Below, piece by piece: positions 1-9,209 of a stretch of 44,449 nucleotides of DNA (the first letter of the stretch is position 1; the number at the start of each line of letters is the position of its first letter). Source of the stretch: JAAERC01 sp965602655 (lineage in GTDB: Bacteria; Zixibacteria; MSB-5A5; GN15; PGXB01); contig CBFCZE010000006.1 of assembly GCA_965602655.1 (NCBI GenBank), positions 1-44,449 on the forward strand, given 5' to 3'. A program made the position numbers and the translations under genes. The notes beneath the pieces were generated by a model, which had not been told where the DNA came from, ran no database searches, and saw only the letters and a program-made list of their open reading frames with translations.

Positions 1-1023
1 CCAGTTTCTGACCGTACGGTCCTTCATTTCAGTTATGGTAAATTCTTCCAGAGACCGGAGCTGAACCGTCTTTACGTAAACTACCGCTATTATGAATATA
101 AGGTAAAATCAGGCGGCTATTATTACAGCTTTGGCAACCCCAATCTTGCGCCGGAAGAAATCACCGCATTTGAATTCGGCGTATCTCATCAGTTAAATGA
201 TAATACTGCCTTTGAGGTCACCGGCTATTATAAAGACGCGGCAGGTTTAACACAGGCTACGACGGTAACAGATGTCGCTCCCAAATCTTATTCTATTTTC
301 TTAAATGAAGATTTTGGAACGGTTAAAGGTCTTGATTTTTCACTGAAAATGCGCCGGACGCAGAAAATCGCTCTTGACCTGGCCTATTCACTGTCATGGG
401 CGACCGGAACCGGTTCATATGCGACAACTCAGCGTAATGTAACCTGGACACTTTCTGAGGTACCGCGTTTTGCCAATCCTTTGACCTATGATCAGCGCCA
501 TAAGTTTACCGGTATAATCGATGTTCGTTTCGGCAAGGGCGAAGGTCCATTAATTGGCGATATATATCCCCTGGAAAACGCCGGAATTAACTTTATTGTT
601 AACCTGGCCTCCGGGACGCCATATACACCATCTCAGGCTGGTTATGATCCGGTTACGCTATTTGCTGTTACTTCGACTCCGGCTGGCTCGATTAATTCGC
701 GATACAGCCCCTGGAGATTCAGAATTGATATGAAGGCGTCCAAGACATTGTTCTTTGATAATGGAATCAGCCTTGATTTCTATGTCTGGATTATGAATCT
801 GCTGGATCGTGATAATGTATTAACTGTATATGAAACCTCCGGCGATCCAGATGCGACTAACTGGCTTGTAACAGAATCGGGTGAAACTTTTATCGAAAAT
901 AATAGCGAAGTTATTGACACATCCGATCTAAACGGCGAAGAAAAATATATATTGGCTTCACAACATCCCGGTAACTATGATATCCCGAGACAAATTCGAT
1001 TTGGTCTCAGGTTGAGCTTTTAA
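1..1023 (+). CDS. TonB-dependent outer-membrane receptor, C-terminal part (truncated by window edge)
   Basis: The frame is open from base 1, so the gene begins outside the window and only the last 340 residues are visible. They read as the distal strands of a TonB-dependent receptor barrel. There is a GNPNLAPEEITAFEFG segment, the signature in which late strands of such receptors pair, then an NEDFGTVKGLDF segment and alternating aromatic strands. The protein ends in GLRLSF, a terminal phenylalanine as expected for a beta-signal recognised by the BAM complex. The family imports or binds large substrates using TonB energy; nothing here fixes the substrate. The next gene starts 20 bases downstream on the same strand, so a three-gene surface operon is likely. 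Confidence 0.85.
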   Translation, partial: PVSDRTVLHFSYGKFFQRPELNRLYVNYRYYEYKVKSGGYYYSFGNPNLAPEEITAFEFGVSHQLNDNTAFEVTGYYKDAAGLTQATTVTDVAPKSYSIFLNEDFGTVKGLDFSLKMRRTQKIALDLAYSLSWATGTGSYATTQRNVTWTLSEVPRFANPLTYDQRHKFTGIIDVRFGKGEGPLIGDIYPLENAGINFIVNLASGTPYTPSQAGYDPVTLFAVTSTPAGSINSRYSPWRFRIDMKASKTLFFDNGISLDFYVWIMNLLDRDNVLTVYETSGDPDATNWLVTESGETFIENNSEVIDTSDLNGEEKYILASQHPGNYDIPRQIRFGLRLSF

Positions 1024-1043
1024 ACCAGGGAGGTAAGGAGATT

Positions 1044-4000
1044 ATGAAAATAGGAAAAACACTTTTTATTATCTCGGTACTGGTGTGCGCTTATTCTCTG
1101 GCATTGGCACTGCCCCCTGGGCACGTCTCTTCCGGAATGAATGCGGCCAAGCCGGGAAAAGCAATGACATTAGACACCAGGACGATGATCAATGTCAATA
1201 ATTTGCAGATGTTTTGCACCAATATTGGTGGTTTTGCAGAAGACATTGCGGTTATGCTGGAAACGGCCAAAGCCGACGGCCTGTATTTCCCGTCCGGCAC
1301 AGATAGGACTGTTTTGTATTCCGGCGGTGTCTGGGTTGGCGGAAAGGTCAATGGTGAGATCAGAACAGCTATTGGTGCCTTTGACAGTCCCGAATATTGG
1401 CCCGGTCCCGCCGACGATAATGGCGGTGTCCAGGCAGACGATGATAGCTATAAGGTATACAAAATCAATCGTAATGCCGATTTCTGGAATAATCCGGTAA
1501 AAACCGGCATTAATATGGCCGATGGAACTCCGTATTTAAGATACGATTCGGCCCAGCACGTCGATGATTATTCCAATTGGCCGACAGCTGATGGTGCACC
1601 ATTAGACGACGACAGCAACCCATTACAACTTGGAGATCAAACGCTTTGGGCAGTATTTAACGATGGCGGTACACATGATTATGACGGATATGGTGGTGCT
1701 ACCGATTCCCTTGGCGTCGAAGTGCAGGCAACTTATTGGGCCTATGATCTTCCCGGAGCTCTGGGCAATACTATCTTCATGAAGTTTATGTTTGTTAATA
1801 AATCGCCCGATGTGATTGATTCATGTTATGTCTCACTCTGGGCCGACCCTGATCTGGGTGGTGCATCGGATGACCTGGTGGGATGCGATACTATCAGATC
1901 AATCGGTTTCTGTTATAATGCGACGAACAACGATAATGTTTATGGTGAGGCACCACCGGCAGTCGGATATGACTTCATGCAGGGTCCTATTATTCGCGAG
2001 AGCGATAATGATCCGCTTTACGCGACGTATGACTTTTCTGCCGATACGGCATTTTTGAATACAGGTGATACTATTCCGCAAGCCTTTATAATGGGTATGA
2101 CATCCTTCAATAAATATATCAACGGTACCGACCCGGATGAGCCGGAAGAGTCTTATGGATATATGAAGGGGAACGACTCAAAAAGCGGTTCCGGCGGCGA
2201 TGTGGATAACCCACCGGTAAATCCTCAGACTGGTTTATCAACAAAATTCTATCACCCGGGTGATCCTTATCTGGGAGTCGGATGGCTCGATGACACTCCG
2301 GCTGACCGTCGGTATATGGTTAATACCGGTCCGTTTACCTTTAATCCCGATGATACTCAAATAGTTGTTGGGGCCGTGGTTGTCGGTCAGGGTGCTGATA
2401 GAAAAACATCGGTGCTGGTGCTAAAGGCTTATGATGATCTGGCTCAGTTTGCTTATGACCAGAATTTCGATATTCCTCTACCTCCACCGCAACCGGAAGT
2501 TACTGCTACGGCGCTGGATAGAAAAGTGGTTCTTACCTGGACCGAGAAATCGGAATTGGAATATGAATCATCAACTCACGTCTTTGAGGGCTATGTTGTC
2601 TATCAGGGCGAAACAGTTGCCGGACCGTGGAGAGAGGTGACGGTCTTTGACGTAAATGACGGTGAAGCCTTGCTGTTTGATGATGTTATTGATCCTGCAT
2701 TCGGCGTTCCGGTGTTTCAGCCGGTTGTATCCGGAACTGATGCCGGTGTGCAGCATTATATAGAAATCGACGAAGATTATATTCTGGGTGGACCTTTACA
2801 TAACGGTCGAAGCTATTATTTTGCTGTCACCGCATATTCTTATCCGGTCGGCAATGCAGAATCAGTTCCGAAAGGTTTAAGAGTGCTTAATGGGCGCCCG
2901 TCGGCAATAACAATGGTCCCGATGGATGATCTCCCCGGAAATGATTGGGAAACCGCGGCGGTAGATAACGAAGATGCAACTTACTCCAGAATAAGTGATC
3001 TTCTACCGCCTACGACAGATTTTGTTACTGTTGAAGAGGTCGATCCGATGTATGTTACCGGGCACGATTATGAAGTCAGATTCCTCGATATTTACCCCGA
3101 TACTATAGTCGACGAGACGGTTACTCCACCTGTGACTACAATAAGTTGGCGGGATACGACTGACCTATGGTGCGATGGATCCCTGGTTAATATTTTTCAA
3201 TATTGGGAACTCTTTGATGTTACTACTACCCCAGATACTAAAGTCCTTGAAAAACAGTGGAATAAATCAGGCGATGGTAATTACAACGTGGTTGACGGTA
3301 TTAAGGTAACAGTAATTGGTAATTATATTCCTGGTATGGCCAGTTTTAATTATCTTGATAATAATACCGACTATGAAGGTCGGGCAATTAGCTATGTTGA
3401 CGCTGGTCTTGGATTTTTTGGTGGCGGCGCCGGTTATGCAATTAATTTCTGGGGCGGTTATTTGGATCCGGATGTTATGCCTGATTCATTTTTTACCCTC
3501 GAATTGATATATACAGATGACATTCCATTGGCCGATCCGAGTAATGTTAGTGGACAGCGTGCCTATAATTATTGTCGCGGCTGTACACCCAATTATGGTT
3601 ATCAGGGATATTTCCAGGTGCCATTTGAGGCGTATGACATGACCGACGTTGACAATCCGCGTCAGGTTAATGTTTGTTTTGTTGAATGGAATGGATCTGC
3701 CGTTTATGATTCGACATGGAATCCCGATGAAACCGACGTAGGCGGAAGAGAATATCTACTAATCTGCCGTTCTGATTATGATGGAGACGATGAAGCTGAT
3801 GCTGGAACAGGCACAATTGATTACACTACTGAGGACTTTTATGATGGCGGCACCTACGACTGGGTATATGCCGCTTGGTTTAGACATCGCCCGCCTGCAA
3901 ATGATGGTGACCCGACAAGAGTCATTGATGACGGCGATGCTCTGCAGTGGCTTTGGGCAAATCCGGCGGATAATAATGACGTATTTTCGTTCTCTACCAC

Positions 4001-4364
4001 TGCCGCAACAGTCGATGATGCCGCCTTAGCCACAGCCGCAATTGATGATATCAGAGTAGTTCCCAATCCATACTATGCCTATTATAATGAAGAGTCCGAT
4101 CAATTTGATCGAAAGGTACGCTTCTTGGGTCTCCCTGATGAATTCACCCTTAGAATATTTAATGTAGCGGGCGATATGGTCAGGCGATTGGATAATAACG
4201 ATAAACTTCTCGGTGGTGATAGCTGGATGGAGTGGAATCTTCTGACAGATCAGGGATTGCCGGTTGCTTCCGGTGTCTATATCTGGTATATCGAATCAGA
4301 TTATGGCTCCAGATATGGCAAGTTCGCAATTATCCAAGAAGTTGAACAGTTAAACACTTACTAA
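1044..4364 (+). CDS. Large secreted protein with FlgD-like/T9SS-style C-terminal domain
   Basis: An 1106-residue exported protein of unknown function. The start is supported by the purine-rich site GGGAGGTAAGGAG just before the ATG. Residues 1-23 are a signal peptide (hydrophobic run, then ALALPPG). The body is acidic and rich in Asp, Gly and Tyr, as in surface proteins. A fibronectin-III-like stretch lies around residues 480-620. The last 100 residues follow the FCB pattern: VVPNPYY, then a strand with IFNVAGDMVRRL, then VASGVYIWYIES and GKFAII. This resembles the FlgD-like or Por-secretion C-terminal domain used for surface attachment. A PorV-like gene directly downstream supports secretion through a type IX-like route, although no other T9SS part is in the window. 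Confidence 0.75.
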   Translation: MKIGKTLFIISVLVCAYSLALALPPGHVSSGMNAAKPGKAMTLDTRTMINVNNLQMFCTNIGGFAEDIAVMLETAKADGLYFPSGTDRTVLYSGGVWVGGKVNGEIRTAIGAFDSPEYWPGPADDNGGVQADDDSYKVYKINRNADFWNNPVKTGINMADGTPYLRYDSAQHVDDYSNWPTADGAPLDDDSNPLQLGDQTLWAVFNDGGTHDYDGYGGATDSLGVEVQATYWAYDLPGALGNTIFMKFMFVNKSPDVIDSCYVSLWADPDLGGASDDLVGCDTIRSIGFCYNATNNDNVYGEAPPAVGYDFMQGPIIRESDNDPLYATYDFSADTAFLNTGDTIPQAFIMGMTSFNKYINGTDPDEPEESYGYMKGNDSKSGSGGDVDNPPVNPQTGLSTKFYHPGDPYLGVGWLDDTPADRRYMVNTGPFTFNPDDTQIVVGAVVVGQGADRKTSVLVLKAYDDLAQFAYDQNFDIPLPPPQPEVTATALDRKVVLTWTEKSELEYESSTHVFEGYVVYQGETVAGPWREVTVFDVNDGEALLFDDVIDPAFGVPVFQPVVSGTDAGVQHYIEIDEDYILGGPLHNGRSYYFAVTAYSYPVGNAESVPKGLRVLNGRPSAITMVPMDDLPGNDWETAAVDNEDATYSRISDLLPPTTDFVTVEEVDPMYVTGHDYEVRFLDIYPDTIVDETVTPPVTTISWRDTTDLWCDGSLVNIFQYWELFDVTTTPDTKVLEKQWNKSGDGNYNVVDGIKVTVIGNYIPGMASFNYLDNNTDYEGRAISYVDAGLGFFGGGAGYAINFWGGYLDPDVMPDSFFTLELIYTDDIPLADPSNVSGQRAYNYCRGCTPNYGYQGYFQVPFEAYDMTDVDNPRQVNVCFVEWNGSAVYDSTWNPDETDVGGREYLLICRSDYDGDDEADAGTGTIDYTTEDFYDGGTYDWVYAAWFRHRPPANDGDPTRVIDDGDALQWLWANPADNNDVFSFSTTAATVDDAALATAAIDDIRVVPNPYYAYYNEESDQFDRKVRFLGLPDEFTLRIFNVAGDMVRRLDNNDKLLGGDSWMEWNLLTDQGLPVASGVYIWYIESDYGSRYGKFAIIQEVEQLNTY

Positions 4365-4383
4365 TGTGGGAGGAGTGATAGTG

Positions 4384-5412
4384 ATGTATAGAAAGTTAGT
4401 AATAATATGCGTTATATCGGTCCTGGCCATTGCATCGGTAAGTTTGGCTGGATCGGAAAGACGTTTAGGGACATCTGGTGCGCAATATCTCCGAATACCG
4501 GTCGGCTCCAGAGGAACTGCCATGGGCGGAGCTATTGGAGCTGATGCATATGGTGCCGAGGCCATATTTTACAATCCTGCCGGCGTGGCCATGATTGAAG
4601 GTACGGAAGTGATGTTTTCGCATCTTAATTATTTCGCCGATATGGACCTCGACTATTTTGCCCTTACGACCTCAATTGAGGATTTTGGTTCGATAGGTAT
4701 TTCGGCCAAGGTTCTTTCTGCCGGGGAAATAGTTAAAACTACATGGGATGCTTCAACCGTGGATGGAACGGGCGAGACCTTTAATCCGTCAGCAGCTGTA
4801 ATTGGGTTGACGTATTCTCGGGTTCTGACTGATAGGGTTACCTTTGGTATTACCGGTAAATTTATAAATGAGCGAATTGACCTGGTTTCTGCCAAAGGGG
4901 TGGCTGTCGATTTTGGTGTCAACTATGATACCAAGTGGAATAATCTAAGGCTTGGTCTTGTTATCAAGAACTTGGGTCCTTCAATGGCATTTGCGGGAGA
5001 AGGTCTTGAATATGGCGTTCAAGCGCCGGGCACTAATCCGCAGGTTTCCCCGGTAAAGACATTTTCGGCCAAGTCAGCCAGCTTTGAGCTGCCGGCATGG
5101 GCGCAATTGTCAATGGCCTGGGATGCCTATACGCAGGAAATGCATCGCGCTTCGGTTTTTGGGACATTTCAAGCAAATACCTTTTCCAAGGATCTGTATC
5201 GCGCGGCTTTTGAATACGCGTATGACGAGAAGTATTTCATAAGAGGCGGATATACTTATGATGATGGTCAGACCGATTATCTGTTCGGATTGACATTCGG
5301 AGCCGGTGCGACATTTAGTTTTGGAGATACCGAAGTAACCTTCGAATATTCCTGGAATCAAACCGAGTACTTCGATAACAATCAGTATTTTACCGGGAAA
5401 ATTAACTTCTAA
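4384..5412 (+). CDS. PorV/PorQ-family outer-membrane beta-barrel protein
   Basis: A 342-residue protein with a signal peptide (MYRKLVIICVISVLAIASVSLAG) and the N-terminal PorV/PorQ pattern: LRIPVGSRGTAMGGA, then an FYNPAGVA segment and a long run of beta strands ending in KINF. I place the start at the ATG at 4384, preceded at good spacing by GGGAGGA. A GTG at 4366 would add six residues inside that ribosome-binding site. In Bacteroidetes PorV shuttles type IX cargo to the cell surface. In other FCB phyla many paralogues of unknown function occur next to secreted proteins with FlgD-like ends, as here. A strong bidirectional terminator follows. Confidence 0.8.
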   Translation: MYRKLVIICVISVLAIASVSLAGSERRLGTSGAQYLRIPVGSRGTAMGGAIGADAYGAEAIFYNPAGVAMIEGTEVMFSHLNYFADMDLDYFALTTSIEDFGSIGISAKVLSAGEIVKTTWDASTVDGTGETFNPSAAVIGLTYSRVLTDRVTFGITGKFINERIDLVSAKGVAVDFGVNYDTKWNNLRLGLVIKNLGPSMAFAGEGLEYGVQAPGTNPQVSPVKTFSAKSASFELPAWAQLSMAWDAYTQEMHRASVFGTFQANTFSKDLYRAAFEYAYDEKYFIRGGYTYDDGQTDYLFGLTFGAGATFSFGDTEVTFEYSWNQTEYFDNNQYFTGKINF

Positions 5413-5426
5413 TTTTTCCGCGAATC

Positions 5427-5464
5427 AAATAAACCGGGTGATTACAATATCACCCGGTTTATTT
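5427..5464. terminator. Bidirectional intrinsic terminator between convergent genes
   Basis: A perfect 16-bp inverted repeat (AAATAAACCGGGTGAT and its complement) with a 6-base loop. GC-rich pairs lie at the centre, and the A/T ends give a U-tract in either direction. It separates the PorV-like gene from the oppositely oriented gene at 5530-6810. Confidence 0.9.
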
Positions 5465-5529
5465 ATTTCCGCAGTATAGAAGCTGACAAGAAGTTTTTAT
5501 ATATTTTCGTAAACAAAGACAATAAACAT

Positions 5530-6810
5530 CTACAAATCCGTTTTCAATATTGAAACATCTTTAAGCTTATCAAGTGGAAAAATATTTCCATCTTGATCGA
5601 AAGCTCTCAGTTGACTGTTGGCGATATAATAGAATATATTTCCCGCGACAGCGCCTGTGGTTGGTTCATGAAACAGATTATTATTCATTTCAATTATTTC
5701 GCAGTTGACAACACTGCTCAGATTATCGTCGAGAACGTATCGTGCAATTCGATTAGGCCGCAGACCGTTTTGAACGGCAATAAGACTATTATTGTGGAAA
5801 TAAAGACCATCAATGCCATACAGAGTGTAATTATTCTGAGTGGTAATAAGTTGATAACTTAAATCTTCCAAATTAACCGCATAAACACCTTCAGAATATG
5901 CCGCGATAAATAATTTCTTCTCATCTAAAGAAAGAGTAATTCCGTTTGAACCGATAAACAGTCCTTCATCAAAAATTAATTCGAGACTGTCTCGGGCATG
6001 ATGAATAAAAAATACCTGACCTGTTCGACTGTCGGTGAAATATACATCACCGGATGAATTGATGACCAGGTCATTAAACTCATGATCTTCATCTTTTGGG
6101 GAGGAATATATTTTTAATAATTTCCCTGATAGATTATATTTATAGACCGCCGCTTTTCCTGTGTCTGACGGCTTGTAATCTTTCATATGTCCCGTAGCAA
6201 TACAACAAACCCATAGATTTTCCCGAATAGGGTCAACTTCCATTCCCAATGTCGCCAAAAGGCCATCCTGTTTTTCCGTTGTAAAGTCATTACACTTACC
6301 ATCTTTGCCGACACTGATGATTTTTCTCTTATATATACTGCTTAGGAAAATCCGCTCATTTATCGGATCATAGGCAATGCCTTCAGGAATTAACTCCTTT
6401 TCTTTTACTGTAAATGCAACTTCGCTGTTATTGATAGTTTTGCGAATTTTATTTAACGCTATAACGATTTTGTTGAATCTATCAGTGTTTTTAATAGAAT
6501 CAAAATCGCTATCCTGATCAACCCCAAAATCGATTCCTTTTTCCGCAAGTTTTTCCAGCAAGTCCAGGGCCGCATCATTTTCTCCTGTTAAGGCGTAACC
6601 GCATGCAAGATTGTAGATTACAGCCGGATTGGTGGGATACAATTTTATTGCCTCAAGGAAACTGTTTTTAAAAGATATAAAATTGCCGGATTGATATGCC
6701 TGCATTCCTTGATTATAATAATATCGAACGTTATGAACCGTATCCGACTGAGCAGATATGAATGAAAGCATCGTAATTAAAGCGATTAAAATCATTAATA
6801 ATAGACGCAT
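5530..6810 (-). CDS. Exported TPR plus SMP-30/NHL-type beta-propeller protein
   Basis: A 426-residue protein with an N-terminal signal sequence (about 20 residues, ending SFISAQS). A tetratricopeptide region follows at about 25-115, closed by a segment of the TPR end-of-group type (GVDQDSDFDSIKN). From about 130 onward comes a six-bladed-propeller-like region with SMP-30/gluconolactonase/NHL features: EGIAYDPINERIFLSS, GDVYFTDSRTGQVF, GSNGITLSLDEKKLFIA. GAGG stands seven bases before the ATG. The role is unknown; such propellers are binding modules or lactonases, and I see no proof of the metal site. The gene stands alone between a terminator and the divergent gdhA promoter region. Confidence 0.65.
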   Translation of the reverse strand: MRLLLMILIALITMLSFISAQSDTVHNVRYYYNQGMQAYQSGNFISFKNSFLEAIKLYPTNPAVIYNLACGYALTGENDAALDLLEKLAEKGIDFGVDQDSDFDSIKNTDRFNKIVIALNKIRKTINNSEVAFTVKEKELIPEGIAYDPINERIFLSSIYKRKIISVGKDGKCNDFTTEKQDGLLATLGMEVDPIRENLWVCCIATGHMKDYKPSDTGKAAVYKYNLSGKLLKIYSSPKDEDHEFNDLVINSSGDVYFTDSRTGQVFFIHHARDSLELIFDEGLFIGSNGITLSLDEKKLFIAAYSEGVYAVNLEDLSYQLITTQNNYTLYGIDGLYFHNNSLIAVQNGLRPNRIARYVLDDNLSSVVNCEIIEMNNNLFHEPTTGAVAGNIFYYIANSQLRAFDQDGNIFPLDKLKDVSILKTDL

Positions 6811-6973
6811 CTAAAACCTCATTTTCCCTTCTTTAAATTATTAAAACCTACATTATTTGCTCGAAATACAATTAATTCAAACCACTTACCATATTAGTTT
6901 ATCAAAGTCCTGAAATATTCCAAAGTTAGTTTATTTTTCCTAAATTTTTGGGATTATTTCGCTAAAAAATCTA

Positions 6974-7001
6974 TTGACAATCCTGCAAATGCTATTATAT
7001 T
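6974..7001 (+). promoter_or_regulatory. Sigma-70-type promoter of gdhA
   Basis: TTGACA at 6974-6979 and TATATT at 6996-7001 are separated by 16 bases, about 60 bases before the gdhA start. The match to the housekeeping consensus is strong, with no other gene to serve. Confidence 0.6.
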
Positions 7002-7061
7002 CGACTGGCTTTGTGAAAATATTAACAAGCTCTTAACATTAGAGATTTGTAGGAATGTAAG

Positions 7062-8405
7062 ATGAACCAGTATCTTGAATCAGTAATGGCCGCTGTTAAG
7101 GCCAAAAATCATGGTGAGGATGAGTTCCTCCAAGCCGTTGATGAGGTCCTGGAGTCATTAACACCGGTAATTGAAATGCATCCGGAATATGCTGAGGCCA
7201 AAATTGTGGATCGAATTGTTGAGCCTGAGCGGATGATTGTTTTCCGGGTTCCTTGGATTGACGATGCCGGTAAGGTCCAGGTTAATCGTGGTTTCCGTGT
7301 TGAGTTTAACAGCGCCATTGGCCCGTATAAGGGCGGTCTGCGCTTCCATCCCAGCGTCAATCAGGGCATTCTGAAATTTTTGGGATTTGAGCAAGTTTTT
7401 AAAAATAGTCTGACCACACTCCCGATGGGCGGCGGTAAAGGCGGCTCTGATTTTGATTCTAAAGGCAAATCCGATTTTGAAGTTATGCGTTTCTGCCAGA
7501 GCTTTATGACCGAACTGTGCCGCCATATCGGTCCGAATACGGACGTTCCGGCTGGTGATATTGGGGTTGGCGGCCGAGAGATTGGTTATCTATTCGGGCA
7601 GTACAAACGAGTCCGTAATGCTTTTGAAGGAGTTTTAACCGGTAAAGGCCTTAATTGGGGCGGAAGTTTGATTCGACCGGAAGCGACCGGTTATGGTACT
7701 GTTTACTTTGCCGAAGAGATGCTGAAAACAAAAGGCAAGGCATTTGACGGCTTAAAGGTTTCTGTTTCCGGTTCCGGTAATGTGGCTCAGTATGCAACCG
7801 AAAAAGTTAATCAGCTTGGTGGTAAGGTTGTTACTCTGTCAGATTCAAGCGGCTACATTGTTGATGAAGATGGTATTTCAAAAGAGAAGCTCGACTTTAT
7901 CTTTGAACTGAAGAATGTCAAACGTGGTCGGATAAAGGAGTATGCCGAGAAATTCTCATCTGCTAAGTATTATGAAGGTATCGGCGTTTGGAATGTTCCG
8001 GTTGATGTCGCTCTTCCTTGTGCTACTCAGAACGAGCTTAACGGCGGCGATGCCGACACGCTTCTTAAAAATGGTTGTTTCTGTGTTGCCGAGGGTGCCA
8101 ACATGCCGAGTACTCCCGACGCAGTTGAGAAATTCGTTAAGGCCAAGATTCATTACGGTCCCGGCAAAGCGGCCAATGCCGGTGGTGTGGCTGTCTCCGG
8201 TCTGGAAATGTCACAGAACAGCATACGTTTGAGCTGGACCCGTGAGGAAGTCGACGAGCACCTACACAATATCATGATTGCGATTCATGAGACCTGCAAG
8301 AACACTTCCGAAGAGTATGGCGATCCCGGTAACAATGTTATGGGCGCCAACATTGGTGGTTTCATCAAGATTGCCGACACCATGCTCGACCAGGGCGTTG
8401 TCTAA
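7062..8405 (+). CDS. gdhA: Glutamate dehydrogenase (GdhA type, probably NADP-dependent)
   Basis: A 447-residue hexameric-type glutamate dehydrogenase, which interconverts 2-oxoglutarate plus ammonium with glutamate in the cytoplasm. The active-site block is intact: GPYKGGLRFHPSVNQG with substrate Lys at residue 90, and PMGGGKGGSDFD with the catalytic Lys at 126. The NTDVPAGDIGVGGREIG segment follows. The Rossmann fold is at GSGNVAQYATEKV and the C-terminal block includes KAANAGGVAVSGLEMSQN. Length and motifs match Escherichia coli GdhA (447 residues). NADP preference is inferred from that similarity. The gene is monocistronic, with its own promoter and terminator. It could assimilate ammonium made by the reductive nitrogen module further downstream, but that link is an inference. 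Confidence 0.95.
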   Translation: MNQYLESVMAAVKAKNHGEDEFLQAVDEVLESLTPVIEMHPEYAEAKIVDRIVEPERMIVFRVPWIDDAGKVQVNRGFRVEFNSAIGPYKGGLRFHPSVNQGILKFLGFEQVFKNSLTTLPMGGGKGGSDFDSKGKSDFEVMRFCQSFMTELCRHIGPNTDVPAGDIGVGGREIGYLFGQYKRVRNAFEGVLTGKGLNWGGSLIRPEATGYGTVYFAEEMLKTKGKAFDGLKVSVSGSGNVAQYATEKVNQLGGKVVTLSDSSGYIVDEDGISKEKLDFIFELKNVKRGRIKEYAEKFSSAKYYEGIGVWNVPVDVALPCATQNELNGGDADTLLKNGCFCVAEGANMPSTPDAVEKFVKAKIHYGPGKAANAGGVAVSGLEMSQNSIRLSWTREEVDEHLHNIMIAIHETCKNTSEEYGDPGNNVMGANIGGFIKIADTMLDQGVV

Positions 8406-8456
8406 TTAATGAATATCAGTAGGTTGAAATCCCGTAGGGTTTCGACAATATAGATT

Positions 8457-8486
8457 AAGGCGGGAATTCTTCTTCCCGCCTTTTTA
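8457..8486 (+). terminator. Intrinsic terminator of gdhA
   Basis: A perfect 10-bp stem (AAGGCGGGAA pairing with TTCCCGCCTT) around a 6-base loop, followed directly by a run of T. It lies 50 bases after the gdhA stop. Confidence 0.9.
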
Positions 8487-8517
8487 TTTATTTCATTTAC
8501 GGAATATTTTTAATATT

Positions 8518-9045
8518 ATGGTGTCGTATATGAAGACAATGAAAATTGAAATTATGGTTGTGGATGAACTCTCTTTGGATATTAAAAATCTAATCCAGAG
8601 AGCCAACAATAGAGAATTCGGTAATGATTCTCTGATCTATGACGACCCCGAAATAAATATACTGGGGTTTTTTGAGGAGAAGTTGGTATCTCAAGTTGCT
8701 ATTTTGAAGAGGACGATTACAGTAAATAAAATCCCGCTAAAGATAGGTGGCGTATGTTACTTGGTTACTGAACCTGACTATCGAGGTAATGGCTTTGGAA
8801 GTACGCTCATGAGAGATGCCATATCTTATCTTACACAAGAACTCAAACTTCCATTCGGATTGCTTACCTGCAGACGGGAATTGGAAGAATTTTATATGAG
8901 AGTGGGATATAAGACTGTAAATGGCCCAACCATTTTTGACCAACCCGATGGAATTAGAACCTGCAAAGGTCTGACAATGGTAATTGAGTGTGGAGGAATA
9001 TCCTGGCCCGAAGGTGAGATTAATCTCTGCGGACTACCCTGGTGA
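8518..9045 (+). CDS. GNAT-family N-acetyltransferase
   Basis: A 175-residue protein of the GCN5-related acetyltransferase fold, which moves an acetyl group from acetyl-CoA to an unknown amine. The acetyl-CoA-binding motif A is visible as EPDYRGNGFGSTLMRDAI at about residues 80-97. It is followed by the beta-5/alpha-4 region ending with FYMRVGYK. The C-terminal GEINLCGLPW is typical of one GNAT branch. The start is uncertain: ATGs at 8518, 8530 and 8539 all lack a convincing ribosome-binding site. The gene is AT-rich, stands between the gdhA terminator and a TPR gene, and may belong to an acquired segment. Confidence 0.8.
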   Translation: MVSYMKTMKIEIMVVDELSLDIKNLIQRANNREFGNDSLIYDDPEINILGFFEEKLVSQVAILKRTITVNKIPLKIGGVCYLVTEPDYRGNGFGSTLMRDAISYLTQELKLPFGLLTCRRELEEFYMRVGYKTVNGPTIFDQPDGIRTCKGLTMVIECGGISWPEGEINLCGLPW

Positions 9046-9139
9046 CTATTTGCATTCGGCATTGGGTCAGATCACACTCACCTTTGGCGGACAAGACCTG
9101 ACGGAACGATTAAACGGCAATCAAGTTATTTTTTACTAA
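8990..9139 (+). other. Open 49-codon frame overlapping the GNAT 3' end; possible gene remnant
   Basis: In the +1 frame relative to the acetyltransferase, a GTG with GGAGG beside it opens a frame that runs past the GNAT stop to TAA at 9139. The encoded text contains SADYPGDYLHSALGQITLTF and ends NGNQVIFY, which looks more protein-like than random spacer. It has no recognised family. It could be the 3' remnant of a gene displaced when the GNAT/TPR segment arrived, or chance. Confidence that it is coding is low. Confidence 0.2.
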
Positions 9140-9209
9140 ACAATTGTATTTTCATGCTCGTTAAAATACCATTGGTAAAGAAGAAAATACTAAATTACTG
9201 GGACAGTCA

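Noticed and set aside
4366..4383. GTG start for the PorV-like gene
   Set aside because: It would lie inside the ribosome-binding site, and the signal peptide begins naturally at the ATG at 4384.
7158..7526. Minus-strand open frame of 122 codons opposite gdhA
   Set aside because: It is a shadow of a highly conserved enzyme gene, with no start signal of its own.
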